64,000 bases of DNA from JALEFZ01 sp039820545 (GCA_039820545.1 JBCBPW010000030.1:7373-71372), one strand, 5' to 3'; numbered from the stretch's first letter, positions 1 to 9,365 are shown. The notes: generated by a model from the letters alone, not told the origin. Numbers and translations are program-made.

Positions 1-506
1 AAGAAAACTCTGAACACGTGATGCTGGTAGACCTTGCGAGAAATGATCTCAGCCGCCACGGTCATACTGTAGAAGTGGATACCTACAAAGAAATCCAATA
101 TTATTCTCACGTCATCCACTTGGTCTCCAAAGTCACTGCTGACATCGATCCGCACGATCAGCATCTGGAACTGATGGCAGATACTTTTCCTGCAGGAACC
201 CTTTCAGGCGCACCCAAGGTCAAAGCCATGACGCTTATTGAGCAGTATGAACCGCAAAACCGAGGATTCTACGGAGGCTGCGTTGGCTTCATGAATGCTT
301 CGGGTAGATTCAATCATGCCATTATGATTCGATCTTTTATGAGTAAGGGAAATGTGCTGTACTATCAAGCAGGTGCAGGTGTCGTGTCTCGATCCGTACC
401 TGAGAACGAGCTCAAAGAAGTCGACAACAAACTCGGAGCTTTGCGCCGTGCCATTCAGATGGCGGTCGACACAGCCAAAACTAAGTCAAGCCTTTCAATC
501 ATATAA
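1..506 (+). CDS. trpE: Anthranilate synthase component I, C-terminal fragment (window edge)
   Basis: Last 168 codons of the large, chorismate-binding subunit of anthranilate synthase, the first enzyme of tryptophan synthesis. The open frame enters from the window edge, so this is truncated by the window, not by mutation. Visible family motifs include DLARNDLSRHG, TFPAGTLSGAPKVKAM and the C-terminal GAGVVSRSVPENE segment, which form the chorismate and Mg2+ site. The complete gene is the mirror copy at 56123-57559. trpGD follows after 38 bases in the same direction. Confidence 0.95.
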   Translation, partial: ENSEHVMLVDLARNDLSRHGHTVEVDTYKEIQYYSHVIHLVSKVTADIDPHDQHLELMADTFPAGTLSGAPKVKAMTLIEQYEPQNRGFYGGCVGFMNASGRFNHAIMIRSFMSKGNVLYYQAGAGVVSRSVPENELKEVDNKLGALRRAIQMAVDTAKTKSSLSII

Positions 507-544
507 AGTGTAGCAAAGCCAAACGGTCTAATCGTCTTCCCAAA

Positions 545-2161
545 ATGAAAATCCTCGTTTTAGATAATTACGATTCCTTCACCTACAACCTCGTGCATCA
601 GATTCGGGAATTAGGGTATGGAAAAAATATGACAGTCGCCCGCAATGATGAGATTGACGTGGAGGCGGTCAAAGATTATGATAAAATTCTGCTCTCTCCA
701 GGTCCTGGTATTCCGGCTGAAGCAGGGATCATGAAGGACTTAATCCAAGCCTATGCACCGACCAAACACATACTAGGCGTCTGCTTGGGGCATCAGGGCA
801 TCGCAGAAGTCTTCGGAGCAGAGTTGTACAATATGCCTGAAGTGCTGCATGGAATAGGAACAGATGTCGAGTTGAAAGCGACGAAAGATCCCCTGTTCAA
901 AGGATTACCTGCTCAGTTTCAGACAGGACGCTACCACTCATGGTGTGTAACCAAGGAGTCTATCAAGGCACCGCTCGAACTATTGGCGACAGATGGAGAA
1001 GGGGAAGTCATGGCACTCAAGCACAAGGATTATACAGTCTATGGTGTCCAGTTTCATCCTGAGTCTGTCATCACAGATCATGGCAAGATCCTTCTTAAGA
1101 ACTGGTTGGAGATGCCGCTGGACAAAACGCCTCAGCCTTCTTCCAACGGTACGCCGAGTTCAGCTGCTATGCGTGAGCTCTTGTATCATCTCTTCGATCA
1201 CAATACACTAACCAAGTTTGAGGCTAAGGATGTCCTCACCAACATCGCCAAAGGAGGCATTTACAACAACTCCCAGATTGCAGCCTTCCTCACCGTCTAC
1301 ATCATGCGTGGGATCACAGTTGATGAGCTGGCGGGCTTTCGGGAAGCGATGCTTGAGCTGTGTGTACCCGTAGATCTGAAGGCATATGATCCCATGGATC
1401 TGTGTGGGACAGGAGGAGATGGAAAAAATACCTTTAATGTCTCTACGCTGGCTTCCTTCGTGGCAGCAGGGGCAGGCGTCAAGGTCGCCAAGCATGGAAA
1501 CTATGGTGTTTCGTCCGTATCTGGCTCCTCCAATGTGATCGAGTTCTTGGGAGGAAGTTTCACAAATGCATACGATAAGCTCGAAAGGCAGATTGACGAG
1601 GCGGGTATTTGCTTCTTGCATGCGCCGCTTTTCCACCCAGCGATGAAAAACGTTGGCCCGATTCGTCGCGAGCTGGGCGTCAAGACGTTCTTCAACATGC
1701 TGGGACCGATGGTGAATCCTGCCTTTCCGCAAAAACAGTTGGTAGGTGTATTCAGCCTGGAGCTGGCCCGTCTGTATGGCTACCTCTACCAGCAGAGTAG
1801 CAAACGGTTTTCGATCCTGCATTCTTTGGATGGCTATGATGAGATTTCCTTGACAGGCCCATTCAAGTGGTTGAGTCAGGAGGGAGAATACCTCTTGCGT
1901 CCTGAGGAGATTGGGTTTGAGCCGCTTCGCCCGACCCAATTGCATGGGGGCGAAAGTGTGGAGGATGCTGCCAAGATCTTCTTGTCTGTATTGAACAATG
2001 AATGTACAGAAGCGCAAAAAAGTGCCGTCCTCGCCAATGCAGGTATGGCCGTCTACACCTACCATGAGGGAATGACCAGGGAAACAGCTATGGCTGCTGC
2101 CAGAGAATCTCTCGAATCAGGTAAGGCAAAAACCAGTTTCGAAAAGTTTCTTGCAATTTAA
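545..2161 (+). CDS. trpGD: Fused anthranilate synthase glutaminase / anthranilate phosphoribosyltransferase
   Basis: A 538-residue bifunctional protein. Residues 1-190 are a class I glutamine amidotransferase that supplies ammonia to TrpE: oxyanion-strand motif SPGPGIP (51-57), nucleophile Cys80 in GVCLGHQ, and His171/Glu173 in FHPES. Residues 205-538 are TrpD, which joins anthranilate to PRPP: glycine-rich motif CGTGGDGKNTFNVS (287-300) and KHGN (316-319). The KHGN motif is followed by YGVSS rather than the proteobacterial RSVSS, a variant I recall as common in Bacteroidota. Length is close to the independently known E. coli TrpGD fusion (about 531). It is second in the trp cluster, 38 bases after trpE and 212 bases before trpC. 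Confidence 0.97.
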   Translation: MKILVLDNYDSFTYNLVHQIRELGYGKNMTVARNDEIDVEAVKDYDKILLSPGPGIPAEAGIMKDLIQAYAPTKHILGVCLGHQGIAEVFGAELYNMPEVLHGIGTDVELKATKDPLFKGLPAQFQTGRYHSWCVTKESIKAPLELLATDGEGEVMALKHKDYTVYGVQFHPESVITDHGKILLKNWLEMPLDKTPQPSSNGTPSSAAMRELLYHLFDHNTLTKFEAKDVLTNIAKGGIYNNSQIAAFLTVYIMRGITVDELAGFREAMLELCVPVDLKAYDPMDLCGTGGDGKNTFNVSTLASFVAAGAGVKVAKHGNYGVSSVSGSSNVIEFLGGSFTNAYDKLERQIDEAGICFLHAPLFHPAMKNVGPIRRELGVKTFFNMLGPMVNPAFPQKQLVGVFSLELARLYGYLYQQSSKRFSILHSLDGYDEISLTGPFKWLSQEGEYLLRPEEIGFEPLRPTQLHGGESVEDAAKIFLSVLNNECTEAQKSAVLANAGMAVYTYHEGMTRETAMAAARESLESGKAKTSFEKFLAI

Positions 2162-2373
2162 TGAAGTAAATAAGTAAAGGATCAAATGTTGAGAAGTGGG
2201 ATGAGAGAGTTAAATCATTGATTTTGATAATTTTACCTATCGATAGTGTCTTGTTTTGTCCCAATCGAAACCTTTTCATGACAAATACTTTCAGTCTCGG
2301 TTCTTGAGCGTAGGGAAATCCTTAAGGAATCGGCTCCCGCTTCTCAAAATCTTTCGTCTAATAAAATCTTAAA

Positions 2374-3195
2374 ATGAATATTCTCGATCAAATCGTTGCA
2401 CATAAACGTCAGGAGGTGGCGGATCAAAAAGCTCTTTATCCAACCAAACTTTTGGAAAAGTCCATCTACTTCCAGACTCCTTGTATTTCCCTCCGTCATT
2501 ATTTGACCCGCTCAGACCTTTCGGGCATCATCGCGGAGTACAAGCGCAAATCCCCCTCTCAAGGAGACATCAATCCTTATGCATCCGTGGAGCGCGTTTC
2601 TATAGGCTATATGCAGGCGGGGGCTTCTGCCTTATCGATTTTGACAGATCAGAAGTTTTTCGGTGGAAAAAATGCCGATTTAGAGTTGGCGCGTCAGATG
2701 AACTACTGTCCCATTTTACGCAAGGACTTCATCATTGACGAATACCAGATCGTTGAAGCTCGTTCGATTGGTGCCGATGTGATTTTACTGATTGCGGCAG
2801 TCCTGACAGAAGAGGAAATTCAAAGGTTGGGAGATTTTGCCCATAGCTTAGGTATGGAGGTGCTGATGGAGGTCCATGATGGGGACGAACTCAAAAAGGG
2901 ACTAAGCGAGAGTATCGACTTAGTCGGGGTGAACAATCGCAACCTCAAGGACTTCACGGTCGACATTCAGACTTCCCTCGATCTTGCCCAGCAGATCCCT
3001 TCTACCTTCGTCAAGGTTGCAGAAAGCGGTCTGAGCAGACCCGAAGAAGTCGTGCGCTTACGCACGGCAGGCTACCAGGGCTTCCTCATGGGACAGCGCT
3101 TCATGGAGCAGCCTCGCCCCGAAAAGGCCTGTGCTCAATTCATCGAACGATTGAAAGATCTCGCGCCCGAGGATAAAACTCAAACTTCTATCTAA
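2374..3195 (+). CDS. trpC: Indole-3-glycerol phosphate synthase
   Basis: A 273-residue TIM-barrel enzyme that closes the indole ring of 1-(o-carboxyphenylamino)-1-deoxyribulose 5-phosphate. Diagnostic motifs are IIAEYKRKSPSQGDI (52-66, with Glu55, Lys57 and the SPS phosphate segment), LRKDFIIDEYQI, GVNNRNLKDF and VKVAESGLS. It is monofunctional: trpF is a separate gene 95 bases downstream, unlike the enterobacterial TrpC-TrpF fusion. The 212-base gap before it is larger than the other gaps in the cluster and could hold an internal promoter, but I see no clear TAnnTTTG there. Confidence 0.97.
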   Translation: MNILDQIVAHKRQEVADQKALYPTKLLEKSIYFQTPCISLRHYLTRSDLSGIIAEYKRKSPSQGDINPYASVERVSIGYMQAGASALSILTDQKFFGGKNADLELARQMNYCPILRKDFIIDEYQIVEARSIGADVILLIAAVLTEEEIQRLGDFAHSLGMEVLMEVHDGDELKKGLSESIDLVGVNNRNLKDFTVDIQTSLDLAQQIPSTFVKVAESGLSRPEEVVRLRTAGYQGFLMGQRFMEQPRPEKACAQFIERLKDLAPEDKTQTSI

Positions 3196-3210
3196 CGATC
3201 AATATGTTCA

Positions 3211-3225
3211 GCCTCAAATTGAGGC
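3211..3225. other. Hairpin in trpC-trpF gap
   Basis: GCCTCAA-A-TTGAGGC is a 15-base perfect inverted repeat, 16 bases after the trpC stop. A second short stem (CTCAC-ATC-GTGAG) lies at 3255-3267. Neither is followed by a T-run, so they are not typical terminators. Processing or mRNA-stabilising roles are possible but unsupported. Mirror copy at 53404-53418. Confidence 0.4.
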
Positions 3226-3290
3226 ACTAGTCGAACGGTCGGTCTTCTGGAAGGCTCACATCGTGAGGCGGTCTCAAAGTCTCAAAAAGT

Positions 3291-3911
3291 ATGAAACTCA
3301 AAATATGCGGGCTTGTCTATCCCGAAAATATAGACGAAATACTTCTCATGGAGCCTGACTATGTAGGGTTTATCTTCGCTGTAAAGTCGGCTCGCTACAT
3401 GCGTAAGGCTTTGGACCCTGTCTATGCCCGTATGATCGACGGGGTAGAGAAAGTGGGGGTTTTTGTAGATGAATCGGAAGAGGCTATCCAGGATGCTATT
3501 GATCAATATGGGTTGACAATGGTCCAGCTTCACGGAAAAGAATCCCCCGAGCTATGTGAGGCCATTCAGCAGAGTGGGGTAGGGGTAATCAAGGTTTTTT
3601 CTGTGAAAGATAGCTTTGATTTTAGTGTCTTGGAGCCTTATGAGCCATTTGTCGATTACTTCCTTTTTGACACCAAAGTAAAAGGTAAACTTGGGGGTAC
3701 AGGGCAAACATTTAATTGGGACATATTGGAAGATTATCCTTCAGAAGTCCCCTTCTTTTTAAGTGGAGGACTGAGTTTGGATAATATCGAACAGGTCATT
3801 GGTATGGAGATACCCAAGCTCCACGCCATTGATGTCAACAGCAAATTTGAAATCAAGCCAGGGCTGAAGAACCTGGACAAATTGAGACAACTCAAAGAAA
3901 TATTAGCATGA
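3291..3911 (+). CDS. trpF: Phosphoribosylanthranilate isomerase
   Basis: A 206-residue TIM-barrel enzyme performing the Amadori rearrangement between TrpD and TrpC. The N-terminus MKLKICGL carries the catalytic cysteine (Cys6). The C-terminal segment LSGGLSLDN and the IDVNSKFEIKPG stretch supply the general acid Asp and phosphate site. The usual NSGVE is NSKFE here, a mild deviation. The last codons overlap trpB by four bases (ATGA), so translation of the two is probably coupled. Confidence 0.95.
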   Translation: MKLKICGLVYPENIDEILLMEPDYVGFIFAVKSARYMRKALDPVYARMIDGVEKVGVFVDESEEAIQDAIDQYGLTMVQLHGKESPELCEAIQQSGVGVIKVFSVKDSFDFSVLEPYEPFVDYFLFDTKVKGKLGGTGQTFNWDILEDYPSEVPFFLSGGLSLDNIEQVIGMEIPKLHAIDVNSKFEIKPGLKNLDKLRQLKEILA

Positions 3912-5113
3912 ATCAGACAGCATCACCTTATCAAGTAAACGAGAGAGGCTACTACGGCCAGTTTGGCGGGGCTTTTATTCCTGAAATGTTGTATCCCAAT
4001 ATCGAGGAACTGCGTCTGCGCTACCTTGAGATCATGGAAGAACCCACCTTTCAGGAGGAATTTCGCCAGCTACTGCATGACTATGTGGGGCGGCCTACGC
4101 CTTTGTATTTTGCGAAGCGACTCTCTGCGGAGTATGGTGCCAAGATCTACCTCAAGCGCGAGGATCTTTGCCATACAGGTGCACACAAGATCAACAATAC
4201 GCTGGGGCAGATCCTCTTAGCCAAACAGCTCAATAAGAAAAAGATCATTGCCGAAACAGGGGCGGGGCAGCATGGGGTAGCCACTGCGACAGTATGTGCT
4301 TTGATGGGCATCGAGTGTATCGTATATATGGGAGCCGTAGATATAGAGCGTCAGCGACCCAATGTGGAGCGCATGAAGATGCTCGGAGCGACGATTATCC
4401 CTGCGGAGAGTGGAAGCAAGACCCTCAAGGACGCCACCAATGAGGCTATGCGCCACTGGATTAACAATCCTTCGGATACGCATTACATCATCGGATCTGT
4501 GGTAGGGCCACATCCTTATCCTGATATGGTGGGCCGTTTTCAGGCAGTGATCAGTGAGGAAATGAAAAAACAGCTTCAGGAGAAAGAAGGAACGCCCAAT
4601 CCTGATTTCATCATTGCTTGTGTAGGCGGAGGATCAAATGCGATGGGGTCATTTTATCACTATTTGGATGATGAAGGGGTCCAGTTGATTGCTGCGGAAG
4701 CGGCAGGACATGGCGTACAGACAGACAAGTCGGCAGCGACGACAGCTTTGGGCCGTCCAGGGGTATTGCATGGGAGTAAGACGATCTTGATGCAGACACG
4801 TGATGGGCAGGTGGTAGAGCCGCATTCTATTTCGGCAGGGCTAGACTATCCAGGGATCGGGCCAGCTCATGCGCATCTCTACGACACAGGTCGGGCTCAG
4901 TTTTATTATGTCACAGACGATGAAGCCATGCAGTGGGGGTACAAGCTAAGTGAAGTAGAGGGAATCATTCCTGCTATCGAGACAGCCCACGCTTTTGCCG
5001 TTTTGGATAAAATGGACCTGAAAACATCGGATGTGGTGGTGATCAATTGCTCAGGGAGAGGGGACAAAGATCTCAATACCTACATTGAATACAAGAAGAA
5101 AATGAACAGCTAA
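3908..5113 (+). CDS. trpB: Tryptophan synthase beta subunit
   Basis: A 401-residue PLP enzyme that condenses indole and serine to tryptophan. Lys94 in HTGAHKINN is the Schiff-base lysine, GAGQHG (117-122) follows the catalytic Glu region, and CVGGGSNAMG binds the cofactor phosphate. Length is normal for the TrpB1 type. It starts inside the trpF stop (ATGA overlap). trpA is not adjacent as in most bacteria: a convergent small lipoprotein gene and a terminator-like hairpin separate them by 547 bases. Confidence 0.98.
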   Translation: MNQTASPYQVNERGYYGQFGGAFIPEMLYPNIEELRLRYLEIMEEPTFQEEFRQLLHDYVGRPTPLYFAKRLSAEYGAKIYLKREDLCHTGAHKINNTLGQILLAKQLNKKKIIAETGAGQHGVATATVCALMGIECIVYMGAVDIERQRPNVERMKMLGATIIPAESGSKTLKDATNEAMRHWINNPSDTHYIIGSVVGPHPYPDMVGRFQAVISEEMKKQLQEKEGTPNPDFIIACVGGGSNAMGSFYHYLDDEGVQLIAAEAAGHGVQTDKSAATTALGRPGVLHGSKTILMQTRDGQVVEPHSISAGLDYPGIGPAHAHLYDTGRAQFYYVTDDEAMQWGYKLSEVEGIIPAIETAHAFAVLDKMDLKTSDVVVINCSGRGDKDLNTYIEYKKKMNS

Positions 5114-5119
5114 CCTATA

Positions 5120-5148
5120 GAGAGGAAAGTGTATGTGCCTTTCCTCTC
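5120..5148. terminator. Convergent hairpin terminator after trpB
   Basis: GAGAGGAAAG (5120-5129), a 9-base loop and CTTTCCTCTC (5139-5148) form a perfect 10-bp stem, six bases after the trpB stop region. It is followed on the plus strand by a T-rich stretch and sits between two convergent genes, so it probably ends transcripts from both sides. It implies that trpA needs its own promoter. Mirror copy at 51481-51509. Confidence 0.7.
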
Positions 5149-5155
5149 CCTTTGT

Positions 5156-5521
5156 TTATTGATCTACGCTTTTCATGCTTGTCAGTGAGATGTAATAAGC
5201 AATCTCATAGGCATCAGGTACCAGACACTGTGCGCGATTGGCAGGACCAAAATCTGCTGGTTTTCGTGTCATGTTGAGCTCATACTGCTTGCCTTCCTTG
5301 AGTTGGGATTTCATACGCTGCTCTTCGGAAGTAAGTGTTTGACTAGGTTGATAGGCTGATATTTCTCCTCTTGTATCTTCAAAAACCCAGGCTTCTGTAC
5401 TGCAATTGATCCCTTTAAATGTCGCGGTCATACCATCAACTGTAGTCGCTTGCTGAGATTTGCAGGAAAAAAGGTAAAGAGCAGAGAGAAATATAAGGCC
5501 AATGGTTAACGGTAACTTCAT
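5156..5521 (-). CDS. Small secreted lipoprotein, unknown function
   Basis: A 121-residue protein with an N-terminal hydrophobic segment and lipobox LFSC (Cys20), so it is probably a lipid-anchored envelope protein. The mature part has two further cysteines (in GINCSTEAW and AQCLV) that could form a disulfide. I do not recognise the family. It lies convergent to trpB and divergent from trpA, splitting the usual trpBA pair. Nothing in its sequence suggests a role in tryptophan synthesis. Confidence 0.75.
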   Translation of the reverse strand: MKLPLTIGLIFLSALYLFSCKSQQATTVDGMTATFKGINCSTEAWVFEDTRGEISAYQPSQTLTSEEQRMKSQLKEGKQYELNMTRKPADFGPANRAQCLVPDAYEIAYYISLTSMKSVDQ

Positions 5522-5660
5522 ATAAATCAGATGATTATTCTTGTAGGAGTAGGAATAGCAAAGAATGATGCCAAGCAGAAAGGGGAGGGATGTATGATCA
5601 TAAACAATTTACATTCTCCCTATATATCTATTCCTTTTTCTATATAAAAAACAGAATATA

Positions 5661-6458
5661 ATGAATAGAATTCACAAATTATTCAACCATAAGAAGGAAG
5701 ATATTCTTTCGATTTTTTTTACGGCGGGCTTTCCACGACTAGATGATACACGTGAGATCATCCTCCGATTGGCTGATGCAGGGGCAGATTTGATCGAGAT
5801 AGGCATGCCATATTCAGATCCGATCGCCGATGGCAACACCATCCAGATGTCCAACAATGTAGCACTGAACAATGGGATTAATCTGGAACGAATCCTAGAG
5901 CAGTTGCAAGGCATCCGTGAGGAGGTGGACATTCCGCTGATCTTGATGGGCTATATCAATCCTGTAATCCAGTATGGAATAGAAAAATTCGTCCAGGCTG
6001 CCTCAGGTGTAGGGGTAGATGGATTTATTTTACCTGACTTACCTATGATGGAGTATGAGGAGATTTATAAGCCCTTATTTGAAGAAAAAAACCTTTCCAA
6101 TATTTTCCTCATTACCCCCCAGACCTCAGAGGTGCGCATCAGACAAATTGATGAACTCACACAGGCTTTCATTTACATGGTTTCCATGGACAGCACGACA
6201 GGTCGTACAGGTGACTTTACGGAGACCCAATTGGCTTACTTCGATCGGATCGAGCAGATGAAGCTTCGCAATCCGCGACTCATCGGATTTGGTATCTCGG
6301 ATCATCGGACGTTCTCTGCTGCCTGTCAGTATGCGCAAGGAGCCATCATAGGTTCTGCTTTCATCAAAGCCTTGCAACAAGATCAGCCATTGGCAGAGAT
6401 CGTTCCCGCATTTGTGCAGCGCATCAGAGGTACGCAGCAAGCAGCCCAAACTGTGTAA
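5661..6458 (+). CDS. trpA: Tryptophan synthase alpha subunit
   Basis: A 265-residue TIM barrel that cleaves indole-3-glycerol phosphate to indole, which is channelled to TrpB. Catalytic Glu46 (LIEIGMPYSDP) and Asp57 (PIADG) are 11 residues apart, as are E49 and D60 of E. coli TrpA. GFGISDH and the IIGSAFIKAL segment complete the phosphate site. It stands apart from trpB, with 139 bases of upstream sequence shared with the divergent lipoprotein gene. No clear Bacteroidota promoter was found there. Confidence 0.97.
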   Translation: MNRIHKLFNHKKEDILSIFFTAGFPRLDDTREIILRLADAGADLIEIGMPYSDPIADGNTIQMSNNVALNNGINLERILEQLQGIREEVDIPLILMGYINPVIQYGIEKFVQAASGVGVDGFILPDLPMMEYEEIYKPLFEEKNLSNIFLITPQTSEVRIRQIDELTQAFIYMVSMDSTTGRTGDFTETQLAYFDRIEQMKLRNPRLIGFGISDHRTFSAACQYAQGAIIGSAFIKALQQDQPLAEIVPAFVQRIRGTQQAAQTV

Positions 6459-6785
6459 AGGGTTTCACGTTATGTAAATCCAAGACTTACATTATTTTTG
6501 TACTTTATGATCAGTGACTTTCGTAATTGAAGCATTCAGGATATAAGCTACGAGTTTAGTAACAAGTCATATGGGGAGGCGTTGGCCTTGGAATTTGGTG
6601 ACAGGGGCGGATAATAGAGTTGGGCTAAAATTCCAAATGGTTTTGGTTCTTTTTCCTAAAAAAGAACTCCCGCTGAAGGCGACAGTTAAACGATCACTAA
6701 GTTTTAATTGCAGATTAGAAATAAGACGAAATGATATGTTATAAAGAGCATTTCTCTTTATTCGATAACATCCATCACCAAACGT
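6459..6785. other. 327-base intergenic region, trpA to GWxTD gene
   Basis: No convincing gene. ATGTAA (6472-6477) and TTACAT (6487-6492) form a weak stem followed by TATTTTTG, which could be a weak terminator of trpA. TATTTTTG at 6493-6500 also fits the -7 element TAnnTTTG but lacks a TTG at the right distance. The rest is A/T-rich without recognisable structure. An antisense open frame at 6567-6851 overlaps the start of the next gene and looks spurious. Confidence 0.5.
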
Positions 6786-8315
6786 ATGAAAAAAGCTGCC
6801 ATACTCTTCATATATATCTGTCTGATCACTTCGGTTTACGCTCAAAATCAAGTGCCAGGTCTTTTTTTAGATGTGGTAAGATTCCACATTCCGTATTCTG
6901 AAGTGACCCAAAACGGCGGGAATCCCTACGTTGAAATCCACTTGGCTGTAGCAGGAAATACCCTCAACTTCGTCAAAGAAGCAGATGGACAGTTTCAGGC
7001 AAAAGTCAATATTCAGTTGCAGTTGGATCGGATCGAAGGAACAGATACCCTGCTAGTGGAAAACGCGAAGTATAATCTTCAACTTCCCCAAGATCAACGC
7101 TTGCCCGATACGACACGTGACTCCAGAGTTCGCGCGAATCTCTTGAATGTGCATGCGCTGCGTCTCGATCCTGGGACTTACCTGATCCGCGCAACCGCTG
7201 TGGACAGTAACTCTACTGAATTTTCAAAAGCTGTAGGCGTATCTGAATTTTTGATGGAGCGCATTCCCCGAAATGATCTTGCATTCAGCGACATCAAGTG
7301 GGTAGCAGGAGAGATCGATCCAGAGAAAGGACGACAAGCCCGTCGAGAGGATCTCGTACCGATGGTGACCAATAGTACCTTCTTCAATGAGAATAAGCTG
7401 AGTTTTTATTTCGAAATCTATAATTCAGACAAAATCTTCAATGAGGGAGGAAAACCGATTCAGTATGCGATTCGCTCCGTTATCTATCAAGGAGATAACC
7501 GATTGATGAATTATCAGACGGATGAGGATCCGAGGAGTGGACGTGTATTCAATTTGTACAAAAAGACGATCGACATCAGCAACCTCAGCTCCAATATATA
7601 CTATCTTCAAATCGAGCTTTTTCATCCGCAGAAACGCATCATGAAGAAGTATCGCCAGAAGTTTTATGTCTACAACTCGCGTAAAGATATCTCCTTTGAG
7701 CCGAGCGCGATTGCCGTCGCTTCTGAGACAGACATTTTCAATGAATACTCCGAAGAACAGTTGGATGCTTACTTACGCACCCTGACCTACAAGGCGACCA
7801 ATGACGAGCGTTTTTTCATAGAAGCACTAGAGAATTACGAGCAAAAGAAAAACTTCTTATATAGTTTCTTTGAACGCCGCAGCAATGACGGACGCTCTGT
7901 GCAGGCTATGTGGAATGGCTACCTTACGGCCTTGAAGTATGTCAATCAGCAATTCAAAGCAGGATTTAGAGAAGGCTGGCAGACTGACAGAGGAAGAGTA
8001 TTTCTCACCTATGGCATTCCCAACAATGTAGATCGACATCCTGCTGAAGGCGAGATTATCCCCTATGAGATATGGAGTTACAACAAACTAGGCTCCCAAA
8101 CCAATGTATTATTCGTCTTCCACGATCCTGACCGTGCCACAGGAGATTATCCACTCCTACACTCCAATAAATATGGTGAACTGAGCAACCCCAGATGGCG
8201 CTTGCAACTGCAAAATCAAGGTCAGATCCCTGGTTTGTTGGACTATGAGAGTGATCAGGGACGTGATTACAGCCCTGGATTGGAATTGAATCGCATCCGA
8301 GACAACAACAACTAG
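6786..8315 (+). CDS. GWxTD domain-containing secreted protein
   Basis: A 509-residue protein with a clear signal peptide (residues 1-19, ending VYA-Q), so it is exported to the periplasm or outer membrane. The C-terminal quarter carries the family signature GWQTDRGRVFLTYG followed by IPYEIWSY and VFVFHDPD-like strands. The GWxTD family occurs in Bacteroidota and some other phyla and has no established function. The N-terminal part is predicted mostly beta. It ends two bases before the acyltransferase gene, so the two are almost certainly cotranscribed. Confidence 0.85.
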   Translation: MKKAAILFIYICLITSVYAQNQVPGLFLDVVRFHIPYSEVTQNGGNPYVEIHLAVAGNTLNFVKEADGQFQAKVNIQLQLDRIEGTDTLLVENAKYNLQLPQDQRLPDTTRDSRVRANLLNVHALRLDPGTYLIRATAVDSNSTEFSKAVGVSEFLMERIPRNDLAFSDIKWVAGEIDPEKGRQARREDLVPMVTNSTFFNENKLSFYFEIYNSDKIFNEGGKPIQYAIRSVIYQGDNRLMNYQTDEDPRSGRVFNLYKKTIDISNLSSNIYYLQIELFHPQKRIMKKYRQKFYVYNSRKDISFEPSAIAVASETDIFNEYSEEQLDAYLRTLTYKATNDERFFIEALENYEQKKNFLYSFFERRSNDGRSVQAMWNGYLTALKYVNQQFKAGFREGWQTDRGRVFLTYGIPNNVDRHPAEGEIIPYEIWSYNKLGSQTNVLFVFHDPDRATGDYPLLHSNKYGELSNPRWRLQLQNQGQIPGLLDYESDQGRDYSPGLELNRIRDNNN

Positions 8316-8317
8316 CT

Positions 8318-9334
8318 TTGCGTACCGAACTAGAAAGACCCACACTTAGTGTAGGGCAAAAGGTGGTTTTTGGCCTTGTATATGGTGTCGTCTATGGGCT
8401 GAGTACGCTGCCTTTTAGTCTTTGGTATGGACTTAGTAGGGGGATTGCATGGGTATTGAGGGTGCTGGTCAAATACAGAAAAGAAGTCATCCTACAGAAT
8501 CTCAGTGACTCATTTCCCGAAAAATCGCCTGACGAAATACAGCTTCTGGCGCGCCTGTTTTACCAGCACTTTGCAGATTTCTTGGTAGAGACAGTCAAAA
8601 GCGTGAGTATCTCTGAAGAGGAATTGCGACGACGTGTACATTTGATCAACCCAGAGGTTATTGATGCTATTGTTGCGCAGCCCGAGGGCCACCTACTTGT
8701 TGCGACCCACTTCGGAAACTTTGAGTGGATGGAATCTCGGCTAGCCTTGGCTTCAAGAGAGCGTGTGACCTCCTATGGGATCTACAGCCCGTTGCGGTCA
8801 TGGATTTTTGATGAGTTGACCTTTCGGATGCGCACGCGCTTTGGTGTGACGCTGCTCCCGATGCGCTATGCGATGATACAAGCCATCCGAGCATTGAAAA
8901 CACACAGTTTTTTTGGTTTTATCAATGACCAATCTCCACATCACGGACAACGTCTATACTTTACGCCTTTTCTCCATCAAGCTACGCCCTATCATGCCAG
9001 CGTAGCCAAAATAGGTTTGAAGACAGGAGCTAACATGTACTATGCGGACATGCGAAAGGTAAAGAGAGGATATTATACACTAGAAATTGTCCCCATTGAC
9101 ACGACAGCCTTTTTGCCCTATACCCAAGAAAATATCTATCGATTGACCGATCATCAGGCTTCTTTGCTTGAGGCAACAATTCAAGCACAACCTGCTTACT
9201 GGCTATGGTCGCATCGGAGATGGAAGCACAAACCCAGACCTGGAGATATTCTGTCCACACAATTTTCATCCTCTAAGATCGTCTCCATAGAAGCCGAAAG
9301 TGAGGACATCAAGGGAAAAGAGGGAAATGTCTAG
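8318..9334 (+). CDS. Lipid A biosynthesis lauroyl/myristoyl-type acyltransferase
   Basis: A 338-residue LpxL/HtrB-family protein that adds a secondary acyl chain to lipid A at the inner membrane. His131 and Glu136 (THFGNFEWME) form the family's HX4(D/E) catalytic motif, and an N-terminal hydrophobic stretch (about 15-50) anchors it. The start is TTG, two bases after the GWxTD stop. No in-frame ATG exists before the conserved region, so TTG at 8318 or a nearby GTG must be used. Translation is probably coupled to the gene upstream. Confidence 0.88.
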   Translation: MRTELERPTLSVGQKVVFGLVYGVVYGLSTLPFSLWYGLSRGIAWVLRVLVKYRKEVILQNLSDSFPEKSPDEIQLLARLFYQHFADFLVETVKSVSISEEELRRRVHLINPEVIDAIVAQPEGHLLVATHFGNFEWMESRLALASRERVTSYGIYSPLRSWIFDELTFRMRTRFGVTLLPMRYAMIQAIRALKTHSFFGFINDQSPHHGQRLYFTPFLHQATPYHASVAKIGLKTGANMYYADMRKVKRGYYTLEIVPIDTTAFLPYTQENIYRLTDHQASLLEATIQAQPAYWLWSHRRWKHKPRPGDILSTQFSSSKIVSIEAESEDIKGKEGNV

Positions 9335-9365
9335 ATTTTTTTTCTTAAATTTTTGATACTAGAAG

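Noticed and set aside
1208..2065. Long antisense open frame (285 codons) within trpGD
   Set aside because: It lies wholly opposite a conserved TrpD domain, has no recognisable motif and has the composition of a shadow frame. The mirror frame at 54564-55421 is rejected for the same reason.
6567..6851. Minus-strand open frame of 94 codons upstream of the GWxTD gene
   Set aside because: Overlaps the start and signal peptide of a well-supported gene and has no recognisable protein features.
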